Position numbers and translations under genes: made by a program | From: Anaerolineales bacterium | GTDB taxonomy: Bacteria > Chloroflexota > Anaerolineae > Anaerolineales > Villigracilaceae | Assembly (NCBI GenBank): GCA_028689195.1 | Contig: JAQTWR010000055.1 | Location: forward strand, 1-11,550 | Length of the DNA: 11,550 nucleotides | Direction of reading: 5' to 3' | The notes under the pieces: model-generated | The model's input: only the letters and a program-made list of their open reading frames with translations | What the model was told of the DNA's origin: nothing | Database searches by the model: none | Shown: positions 1-6,303 of the stretch, piece by piece | Layout of the letters: every line of letters begins with the position of its first letter | Position numbering within the stretch: the stretch's first letter is position 1

Positions 1-231
1 TTTGATTCCCCGCGCGTTTAGCGCCGCCAGTATATCCTTCCCGCTTAAGCCGGGCAGGTTCAGGTTTGCGAGGATCAAATCGGGCGGGGTCTGAAGCGCG
101 TTTTTCAGCGCCGAAGCCGCGTCGCCGACAACGGTCACTTGATAGCCAAGCGGCTGGAGCGCCTGTCTTCCGATCAAATCGGCAATATCTGGATCGCTTT
201 CAACAATGAGAATTTGTTCCCCGATGGTCAT
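1..231 (-). CDS. Atypical response-regulator receiver domain protein, N-terminal 77 residues
   Basis: The first 77 codons of a gene that runs off the left edge of the window. The translation begins MTIGEQILIVESDPDI and has the CheY-like receiver pattern: a hydrophobic first strand (ILIV, residues 7-10), an acidic corner (E11, S12, D13), and a second motif PDLILANLNLPGLSG (50-64). In canonical receivers that motif reads PDLILLDLNLPG, so the phosphorylated Asp is replaced here by Asn56 (codon AAC at 66-64). One Asp of the usual acidic pair is also changed (E11-S12). This suggests a receiver that cannot take phosphate in the usual way and works as a constitutive or protein-binding module. The remaining domains, and so the output, are not visible. 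The ATG at 231 is preceded by an AAAGGA-type ribosome binding site. The receiver fold is confident; the rest of the protein is unknown. Confidence 0.85.
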   Translation of the reverse strand, partial: MTIGEQILIVESDPDIADLIGRQALQPLGYQVTVVGDAASALKNALQTPPDLILANLNLPGLSGKDILAALNARGIK

Positions 232-281
232 AATGGTTTTCCTTTTTCCGATTCTATCACCTTTCGATTACAATCCTTCAC
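232..281. promoter_or_regulatory. Divergent promoter region between receiver gene and glycosyltransferase gene
   Basis: Only 50 bp separate two divergent starts. On the minus strand TGA-TAGAAT (259-251) looks like an extended -10 element; it would give a leader of about 13 nt holding the AAAGGA ribosome binding site. On the plus strand TACAAT (269-274) lies 7 nt before the ATG at 282, which has no Shine-Dalgarno sequence. Transcription from that hexamer would start at or next to the ATG, giving a leaderless message. The plus-strand -35 is weak (TTCCGA, 246-251). These are motif matches by eye. Confidence 0.4.
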
Positions 282-1244
282 ATGGATTTGGTTAATTACC
301 ATGTTGTAATTGTAATACCCGCATATCGCGTGGAGCGGGATATTGGGCTCGTGCTGCGCGGGCTGCCTCATTTTATCAGACACATTGTCGTTGTGGACGA
401 CGCTTCTCCCGATTCCACTTCCGAGATTGTATCCAACGCGGCAAAGACCGACGGGCGCGTTACGCTCACTCGCCATGCGCAAAATCAGGGCGTGGGCGGC
501 GCGATGGTTACGGGCTTTCGCAAAGCGCTCGAACTCGGCGCGCAGATTGTCGTCAAACTCGACGGCGACGGGCAAATGGATCCCGCTTACATTCCCGCGC
601 TGATAACGCCGCTCATCGAAGGCAAAGCCGATTACGTCAAGGGCAACCGCTTCCGCGATTTTCAAGCGCTGCAACAAATGCCCATCCTGCGCCGTATTGG
701 AAATTTGGGGCTAAGTTTTCTCACCAAAGCCGCCACTGGCTACTGGAATATCTTCGACCCTACAAACGGATATTTTGCCATTCGCGCGGAAACCCTCGCG
801 CAACTGCCGCTCGATAAAATTGATCGCGGCTATTATTTTGAAACCTCCATGCTCTCGTATTTATATCTGCTCGGCGCTTTCGTCAAGGATGTTCCCATCC
901 CCGCGCGTTATCGCGGCGAAATTTCCAGCATGTCTATTCGGCGGGCGCTGTTTGAATTTCCCGCCAAACTCGCGCGCACCTTGCTGCGCCGCATTGTCTT
1001 GAAATATTTTATTTACGATTTTTCGATGATGTCCATTTACTTGTTGACCGCCGTTCCGCTGCTGCTTTTCGGCTTGATTTTCGGCGGCGTCAAATGGATT
1101 CACTACGCCAATCTCGGTGTCCCCGCGCCGACAGGCACGGTCATTCTGCCCACGCTTTCCGTAATTCTCGCCATTCAAATTTTGCTCTCTGCCATTGATA
1201 TTGACATTAACGCCGCGCCGCGCAAAAGCATGGCGCAGGATTAA
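282..1244 (+). CDS. Family 2 glycosyltransferase, DPM1-like, with C-terminal membrane helices
   Basis: A 320-residue glycosyltransferase of the GT-A fold, family 2. The nucleotide-sugar site shows VIPAYRVE near residues 11-18, VVDDASPD at 37-44, and the metal-binding DxD as LDGDGQMD at 93-100 (D94, D96). NQGVGGAMVTGF (68-79) is typical of the dolichyl/polyprenyl-phosphate sugar transferase subgroup. Two hydrophobic segments, about 249-269 and 286-305, should anchor the C-terminus in the membrane. The closing DINAAPRK resembles the tail of bacterial GT2 proteins of this type. The likely role is transfer of a sugar from a nucleotide donor to a polyprenyl phosphate or another membrane acceptor for cell-envelope glycans; the sugar and acceptor cannot be read. 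No Shine-Dalgarno precedes the ATG at 282; a TACAAT hexamer 7 nt upstream suggests leaderless translation. The next gene starts 20 bp downstream on the same strand. Confidence 0.92.
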   Translation: MDLVNYHVVIVIPAYRVERDIGLVLRGLPHFIRHIVVVDDASPDSTSEIVSNAAKTDGRVTLTRHAQNQGVGGAMVTGFRKALELGAQIVVKLDGDGQMDPAYIPALITPLIEGKADYVKGNRFRDFQALQQMPILRRIGNLGLSFLTKAATGYWNIFDPTNGYFAIRAETLAQLPLDKIDRGYYFETSMLSYLYLLGAFVKDVPIPARYRGEISSMSIRRALFEFPAKLARTLLRRIVLKYFIYDFSMMSIYLLTAVPLLLFGLIFGGVKWIHYANLGVPAPTGTVILPTLSVILAIQILLSAIDIDINAAPRKSMAQD

Positions 1245-1264
1245 TCCCGCGCCGTAAAATAAAC

Positions 1265-3460
1265 ATGGACTCTCAGCCATATTTTTTTGGATTCCGCTCC
1301 CCCGATTCTGGACCTCTCGCGCGATTTTTACCCGCGCTTGAAGAGGGAGTCGCCGCCGCCTGGCTGGCGCGGCAAACCCTTACGGGCAATTGGATTCTCG
1401 ACCCGTTTGGATTCTCGCCTCAATTGACGCTCGAAATCGCGCGCAGCGGATATCGCGTACTCGTCACCGCGCATAATCCCGTTTCGCGTTTTTTGTTAGA
1501 GACGTTCGCCAATCCGCCGGCGCAATCCGAATTTATCGCAGCGCTCGCCGATTTGGGCGCGGTCAAAAAAGGGGACGAGAGACTCGCGCAGCATCTTCAA
1601 TCGTTGTATCTCACCGTATGCGAAAAATGCGAAAAACAAATTTACGCGCAAGCCTTTTTATGGCGCAAAGGCGCCGACCTCCCCTATGCGCGCGTCTATG
1701 AATGTAAACACTGCGGAGATTTCGGCGAGCGCCTTACAACCGAAGAAGACGCTGCCCGCGCAAAACGAATCGCCGCAACTGATTCTTTGCATCGCGCGCG
1801 CGCGTATGAAAAAGTGGTTTCGCTAAAAGATGAAGACCGCGCCTACGCGGAAGAAGCCATCGCGCATTATTTGCCGCGCCCGCTTTACGCGCTCGCCACC
1901 ATCGTCAATCGGTTGGATAGTTTGAATTTACCGCCCGCGCGGAAACGCGCGTTGACCGCGTTGGTTTTGCTCGCCTGTGATTTTGGCAACACGTTATGGG
2001 GACGTTCGTCGGAACGTCCGCGACCCAAACAGTTGACCACGCCGAATCAGTTCCGCGAAAATAATGTGTGGATGGCGCTGGAGCGCGGCGTCGAAGTTTG
2101 GAAGGGGACGGGTTCGCCCGTCCCATGCGAAATTTGGAAAAATAAAATTCCCGAAAGCGGCGGCATTCTCATCTATGAAGGACGTTTGAAAGACCTCGCG
2201 CATGAAGTTAAAAAAGAGATTCCCATTGCGGCGGTCATCGGTTCTGTGCCGCGACCCAATCAAGCGTTCTGGACTCTCTCCGCGTTGTGGTCGGGATGGC
2301 TGTGGGGCAAAGAAGCGGTCGAGCCATATAAAGCCGCTTTGCGCCGCCGACGATATGACTGGGCATGGAACGCGACCGCGCTGGGTTCAGCCTTCAAACA
2401 CCTGAAAGACCTGCTGCCCGATAACGCTCCGTTCTTTGCGCTGCTGCCCGAACCCGAACCCGCGTTTCTAACTTCCGCGTTTACCGCGGCGGGCGCTTCG
2501 GGATTTTCGCTGCAAAGCGTCGCGCTGAGAACCGAACATGATCCCGTTCAAGTCGTTTGGAAAGGCGCGGCGGAAAAAGGGAACGCGGCGCAGCCCGCCG
2601 ATTTGAAAACCGCCATCCGCGACTGTTTGATTTTGCGCGGAGAACCCGCCGTCTATTTGCACATCCACGCGGCGGGGCTGGCTGCGCTGGCGGAATCAAA
2701 CGCGCTGAAACAGCCCGACCATGAATTTGACGAAGCGCTGCGAAAGACGAACGCTCTATTTGCCCCCGCGCTGCAAGACAACCGCTTTATTCATTATTCG
2801 TCCAGCGAAAATATTGAAACAGGTTTATGGGGATTGAAGAATCCGCCCGCCGCCGACTCGCTTGCCGACCGCGCTGAAATGGCGATTGTCGCGTTTTTGC
2901 AAAAAAATCCAAACGCGGATTATCTTGAATTCGAAAACGAATTGACTGCGCTTTTTTCGGGAGCGCCCGCGCCGTCGAAGGGTTTGATTTACGAGGTGTT
3001 GAATTCGTATGCCGAAAAAGAATCGGGCGCGTGGAAGTTGCGCGCCGAAGACCGCGCTTCGGCGCGCCGCGCGGAATTGAAATCCATTTCCGCGCTGATC
3101 GAATCCATCGGCAAAAGATTGGGGTACGCCGTCCGCAAAACTGATAAACTTTTATATTGGGATGAAAATGAAAAGCCCGCCTATTCGTTTTATGTTCTCG
3201 CTTCGGCGCTGATCAACCGCGCATTGGACGCGGCGCATGACGATACGATTATCGTCATGCCCGGCGGGCGCGCGGCGTTGATCGCATACAAGCAGGAGCG
3301 CGACCCGTCTTTGAAGGCGCGGATGAAAAATCATCGGGCGGTGAAATATCGGCTGCTGCGAGCCATATCCGAGGTTCGGGTTTTGACGCGGGAGGCTTTC
3401 ATCGCGCAGATTGCAAACGATCCCATTCAAAAATCGGACGGGCAGATGATGATGTTTTAA
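1265..3460 (+). CDS. DUF1156/adenine-methyltransferase-like protein with degenerate catalytic motif
   Basis: A 731-residue protein that I read as a diverged relative of DUF1156-type DNA methyltransferases. WILDPFGFSP (43-52) followed by a hydrophobic strand and AHNPVSRFLL (69-78) matches the layout of SAM motif I (DPFxGxG) and the next strand. A zinc-ribbon-like pair follows, C119/C122 and C147/C150, as in that family. The segment where the family has DPPYY then LSDFFYVWL reads SVPRPNQAFWTLSALWSGWLWG in outline (327-348), so the catalytic Asp and Tyr are absent. The second half carries a winged-helix-like stretch (about 545-610). It ends in a region with VMPGGRAALIAYK and RDPSLKAR that I cannot assign. 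SAM-dependent catalysis is therefore doubtful; DNA binding is an inference. Codons 246-252 and 281-287 form perfect hairpins. No Shine-Dalgarno is seen; TAAAAT (1255-1260) sits 4 nt before the ATG. The lipoprotein gene follows after 16 bp. Confidence 0.65.
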   Translation: MDSQPYFFGFRSPDSGPLARFLPALEEGVAAAWLARQTLTGNWILDPFGFSPQLTLEIARSGYRVLVTAHNPVSRFLLETFANPPAQSEFIAALADLGAVKKGDERLAQHLQSLYLTVCEKCEKQIYAQAFLWRKGADLPYARVYECKHCGDFGERLTTEEDAARAKRIAATDSLHRARAYEKVVSLKDEDRAYAEEAIAHYLPRPLYALATIVNRLDSLNLPPARKRALTALVLLACDFGNTLWGRSSERPRPKQLTTPNQFRENNVWMALERGVEVWKGTGSPVPCEIWKNKIPESGGILIYEGRLKDLAHEVKKEIPIAAVIGSVPRPNQAFWTLSALWSGWLWGKEAVEPYKAALRRRRYDWAWNATALGSAFKHLKDLLPDNAPFFALLPEPEPAFLTSAFTAAGASGFSLQSVALRTEHDPVQVVWKGAAEKGNAAQPADLKTAIRDCLILRGEPAVYLHIHAAGLAALAESNALKQPDHEFDEALRKTNALFAPALQDNRFIHYSSSENIETGLWGLKNPPAADSLADRAEMAIVAFLQKNPNADYLEFENELTALFSGAPAPSKGLIYEVLNSYAEKESGAWKLRAEDRASARRAELKSISALIESIGKRLGYAVRKTDKLLYWDENEKPAYSFYVLASALINRALDAAHDDTIIVMPGGRAALIAYKQERDPSLKARMKNHRAVKYRLLRAISEVRVLTREAFIAQIANDPIQKSDGQMMMF
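2000..2019. repeat. Perfect 8-bp-stem hairpin inside coding sequence (copy 1)
   Basis: GGACGTTC (2000-2007) pairs perfectly with GAACGTCC (2012-2019) around a GTCG loop. It occupies codons 246-252 of the methyltransferase-like gene exactly in phase and encodes GRSSERP. Its twin lies 105 bp downstream. Confidence 0.7.
2105..2124. repeat. Perfect 8-bp-stem hairpin with TTCG loop inside coding sequence (copy 2)
   Basis: GGGACGGG (2105-2112) pairs with CCCGTCCC (2117-2124) around a TTCG tetraloop, the classic extra-stable loop in RNA. It falls in phase on codons 281-287 and encodes GTGSPVP. Like copy 1 it is 20 nt with the outline GGGACG-N8-CGTCC, directly after a Trp-containing segment. Both look like members of one small palindromic (REP-like) family. 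Confidence 0.7.
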
Positions 3461-3476
3461 TGTTTATAGAGGAGCG

Positions 3477-4487
3477 ATGCTCAAAAGAATTATTTTTCTA
3501 TTTGCAATTTTATTGACGTCTTGTATTTCCGTTTCTGTCGAAGCGCCGCCGACTGCGGTTGAATCTGGCTTTGTGACTTCGACCCTGCCGCCGACGAAAC
3601 CCGGATTTGTGCCGATGACGCTGACTCCAATTCCGTTGGAAACGACCGCGCCGACGAGCGCCGTTACCATCCCTGCAAATTGCAAAGACAGCGCGGTTTT
3701 GCTGCGCGACGTGACCATTGAAGACGAGACGAAATTAAAGGCGGGAGAAAAATTTACAAAGACGTGGGAATTTCAAAATAACGGAACTTGTCCCTGGGTT
3801 GGCTATGCCGTCAAATTTGCGGCGGGCGACCAGATGGGTGCGCCGCTTTCCGCGCCGATTGCGACGACACTATCGGGCGAGAAGATTCAAATCTCCGTCG
3901 AGTTGGTCGCGCCTTCCGCCGACGGAACTTATACGGGATATTTCACGTTGAACAACACGGACGGAAAAGACGTTCCCATCGGAATCGAAAAAACGTTTTG
4001 GGTGAAAATTATTGTGGGGAATGGCGTCTTGCCGACGAAGAGCGGCGCGAGCGTTCCGTATGTGCCGAATAATAAAAACAGCAAGTGCGCGTACTCGCCA
4101 AACGATGGATACGTTCAGCAATTGATTGCGATGATTAACGCGGCGCGCAGCAAGGCAAAATTGAAGGAACTCGCCGTCAACGCGCAGCTCATGTCTGCCG
4201 CGCAAAATCACAGCGCGGATATGGCGTGCAATAATTTCAACGGTCACACGGGTTCGGACGGTTCGTGGATTGGCGACCGTTTAATCCGCGCGGGATATTC
4301 CCCTTCGCATTATGTCGAAATCGTGGCGATTGGAAATCCGCAAGACGCGATGAATCAATGGGCGGCGGATCAGGCGCATTGGGACGCGGTGTTGGATTTT
4401 TCCGCCACTGAGTTCGGCGTGGGATATGCGTATTATGCAAACAGCGATTTTGGCGGATATATTACGGTGGATTTTGCGAGCAGATAA
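3477..4487 (+). CDS. Lipoprotein with NBR1-like Ig (FW) domain and CAP/SCP domain
   Basis: A 336-residue exported lipoprotein. The N-terminus is MLKR, a hydrophobic stretch, then the lipobox LTSC with Cys16 as the lipid-attachment residue. A Thr/Pro-rich linker (22-66) follows. Residues 69-180 match the NBR1 'FW' immunoglobulin-like domain: KTWEFQNNGTCPW (95-107) carries its conserved W97, NGT and W107, and TYTGYF lies in the later strands. Residues 205-336 form a CAP/SCP domain of the YkwD type, with H245, the GHTG segment (H257), E281 and H301 in the expected order. Such proteins are anchored on the outer membrane face; CAP domains bind lipids or other ligands, and the bacterial substrate is unknown. 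The ATG at 3477 is fixed by GAGGAG just upstream (3470-3474). The preceding gene ends 16 bp before, so co-transcription is likely. Cys69, Cys105, Cys204 and Cys251 could form disulfides. Confidence 0.88.
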   Translation: MLKRIIFLFAILLTSCISVSVEAPPTAVESGFVTSTLPPTKPGFVPMTLTPIPLETTAPTSAVTIPANCKDSAVLLRDVTIEDETKLKAGEKFTKTWEFQNNGTCPWVGYAVKFAAGDQMGAPLSAPIATTLSGEKIQISVELVAPSADGTYTGYFTLNNTDGKDVPIGIEKTFWVKIIVGNGVLPTKSGASVPYVPNNKNSKCAYSPNDGYVQQLIAMINAARSKAKLKELAVNAQLMSAAQNHSADMACNNFNGHTGSDGSWIGDRLIRAGYSPSHYVEIVAIGNPQDAMNQWAADQAHWDAVLDFSATEFGVGYAYYANSDFGGYITVDFASR

Positions 4488-4490
4488 TCG

Positions 4491-5180
4491 CTATACCAGC
4501 ACGTCGCTGATGTAACGCGCAAAGGCTTCGGGGCGGAGGAATAACGGGATGAAGATGCACACCGCAAAACCGCCGAGATGCGCCCAATAGCCAATGCCGT
4601 AGCCGTTTTCCTGTTTGAGATAAATATCCAACGCGGGCGGAATTTGGATGAGCAAATAATAGAAGACAAACCAAAACGCGCGGATGCGGGGCCATGTCGG
4701 AACGAACGCGAGAAACCATAAAGTGCGAATGCGCCCTGTCGGATATAAAATCAGATACGCGCCCATCACGCCAAAAATCGCGCCGCTTGCCCCAATGCCG
4801 GGGATGGGCGAATCGGGTTGTATCAGCGCGGTGATTAATCCCGCGCTCGTACCCGCCAGCAGATAGAACAACAAAAAACGCGCCGAGCCGCAGGCGTCTT
4901 CTACGCGGCGACCGAACACCCACAAAAAGAGCATATTCCCGCCGAGATGAAAAATATCCGCGTGCAAGAACGTGGACGTGATAACTGAAATCACGCCCGC
5001 GCCTTCCCTTGCCCAAACCAGAGACGACCTGAATCCAAAAAACCAAAAGACCAGCCTGACGTCGAGTTCGGGCAGCGACATTTCCCAAAATAGAATGGCG
5101 GTATTGATCGCAATCAAAATGACCGTCGTAAACGGAAAGAGACTATAGCGGTTGGGTTCGGTGTCGTTGATGGGTATCAT
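4491..5180 (-). CDS. Rhomboid family intramembrane serine protease
   Basis: A 229-residue polytopic membrane protein with the full rhomboid signature. The HxxxxHxxxN motif HADIFHLGGN (73-82) supplies the oxyanion-side H78 and N82. GASGAIFGVMGAY (130-142) contains the nucleophile S132 in GxSG. WAHLGGF (199-205) contains the catalytic H201. About six hydrophobic helices can be counted, at roughly 17-34, 64-72 with 80-90, 101-120, 130-147, 168-185 and 199-215, which is the usual bacterial core. It should cleave single-pass membrane proteins within the bilayer; the substrate is unknown. The start ATG at 5180 lies 20 bp below the 5200 end of the TPR gene, with no clear Shine-Dalgarno, so translation may depend on the upstream gene. 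The stop codon is 3 bp from the stop of the opposing lipoprotein gene. Confidence 0.95.
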   Translation of the reverse strand: MIPINDTEPNRYSLFPFTTVILIAINTAILFWEMSLPELDVRLVFWFFGFRSSLVWAREGAGVISVITSTFLHADIFHLGGNMLFLWVFGRRVEDACGSARFLLFYLLAGTSAGLITALIQPDSPIPGIGASGAIFGVMGAYLILYPTGRIRTLWFLAFVPTWPRIRAFWFVFYYLLIQIPPALDIYLKQENGYGIGYWAHLGGFAVCIFIPLFLRPEAFARYISDVLV

Positions 5181-5197
5181 AGTTTATGCGCGGCGCG

Positions 5198-6229
5198 TTA
5201 TTGCAACGAAAGCGCGTAATTTATAAGGCGGCGCCACGCCAGAACAAACAACATGATGTGCGGAATGAGAGTCAGCGCCCAGCCCGCAATGGACATGAAA
5301 AGACGCGCCGTCGGAGCGCCCTTCGCGCCCGCGTCTTTGAACAGCAGCGTCCACAACCGATTGTGGGAATGCACCGCAGCCAGCGCAATCATAAAGCCGC
5401 CCAGCGTCACGAAGACCAGCCCAAGCCATATCAGCGGGTCTTGATGCGCAAACGGATTGACGCCCACATGCACCAACGCAAACATGACATAAACCAGCGG
5501 CGGTCCCGCCGTCAAACGCGCGATGGAAAGCGCGGGCGATATGTGCGCGATGTTTTCCTGTTTGATATTTTCGAGTTCGATAATCTTCCAATAAATTTTA
5601 TTCCACTGCGCTTTGGATTCCGGGTTTAGCGCCACCATGCGATACGTCAGCAGCGCCTTGTCAATCTCGCCGCGCTCCTCGTACAACTCCGCTTGATGAA
5701 TCGGATGTTCTTGAAAATGCCGCGCCTGTTTCAATTCCTCTTGAACGCGCAAATCGTTTGGATTAAGCGCCGATAATTTTTCCAACGCGCTCGCGCGCTC
5801 GTTCAGTTCGGGCGATAGGTCGGCAAGCCAGCGCCAAACATCGGGATGACGCTCCGCTTGAGGATTTAGAATCAATTCGCGGATGGATTGCAGCGCGGAG
5901 TTTTTCTTCCCCGATTTGAGCGCGGCGCGAATCCCGCGCAGTTGATCCTCGACGCGGATATTCTCTATATCCAAAAAATTTTGCTTTTCGGTCAACAACT
6001 GCGAAAGATAGGTTTGCGCCTTTGCGTTGCGCGGATTGATCCCCATGATTTGCTCGCACGCATAGATGCGCTCGTCGAGGTTGTCCAGCAGCCCCGCCAG
6101 CCACATCCATGCGATTTCATTTTTTGGCTCGGCTTCGACCACCCGCAAAAACATATCCCGCGCCGTTAACTCATGTCCCGCGCGCGCGGCTGTAATGGCT
6201 TGTTGAAGTAGGGCGTCTTCCCGCATCAT
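5198..6229 (-). CDS. TPR-repeat protein with three C-terminal transmembrane helices
   Basis: A 343-residue protein. The N-terminal half consists of tetratricopeptide-like helical repeats. Residues 5-38 (AITAARAGHELTARDMF, then VEAEP) and 39-72 (AWMWLAGLLDN, then INPRNAKA) are clear. Weaker repeats lie around 96-125, 128-160 and 178-212 (YEERGEIDKAL, then ALNPES). Residues about 241-257, 264-286 and 309-331 are hydrophobic and should form three membrane helices, leaving the TPR half as a soluble scaffold, probably cytoplasmic. TPR domains mediate protein-protein contacts; the partner is unknown. It is the first gene of a two-gene (-) unit with the rhomboid protease, so a role in presenting or regulating a membrane substrate is conceivable but unproven. 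Two start codons stand in tandem (ATG at 6229 and 6226). There is no Shine-Dalgarno, and TAAAAT lies about 10 nt upstream. Confidence 0.8.
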   Translation of the reverse strand: MMREDALLQQAITAARAGHELTARDMFLRVVEAEPKNEIAWMWLAGLLDNLDERIYACEQIMGINPRNAKAQTYLSQLLTEKQNFLDIENIRVEDQLRGIRAALKSGKKNSALQSIRELILNPQAERHPDVWRWLADLSPELNERASALEKLSALNPNDLRVQEELKQARHFQEHPIHQAELYEERGEIDKALLTYRMVALNPESKAQWNKIYWKIIELENIKQENIAHISPALSIARLTAGPPLVYVMFALVHVGVNPFAHQDPLIWLGLVFVTLGGFMIALAAVHSHNRLWTLLFKDAGAKGAPTARLFMSIAGWALTLIPHIMLFVLAWRRLINYALSLQ

Positions 6230-6303
6230 GGTTCGCGTTATTTTACACTCGTTTTGTAAGCGGCTATGCTATACTTTGCCAACTTCAAATCAGGCAGGTC
6301 GTA
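6230..6303. promoter_or_regulatory. Divergent promoter region between TPR gene and HisKA-like gene
   Basis: Seventy-four bp separate the divergent starts. On the plus strand TGC-TATACT (6267-6275) is a good extended -10 element, which would give a leader of about 20 nt to the ATG at 6304; the only ribosome-site candidate is a weak GGCAGG. On the minus strand TAAAAT (6245-6240) is 10 nt from the ATG at 6229 and would give an almost leaderless message. Neither side has a convincing -35. Confidence 0.45.

Noticed and set aside
5186..5629. A 147-codon plus-strand reading frame opposite the TPR gene
   Set aside because: Antisense to the membrane helices of the TPR protein, with biased composition and no family resemblance.
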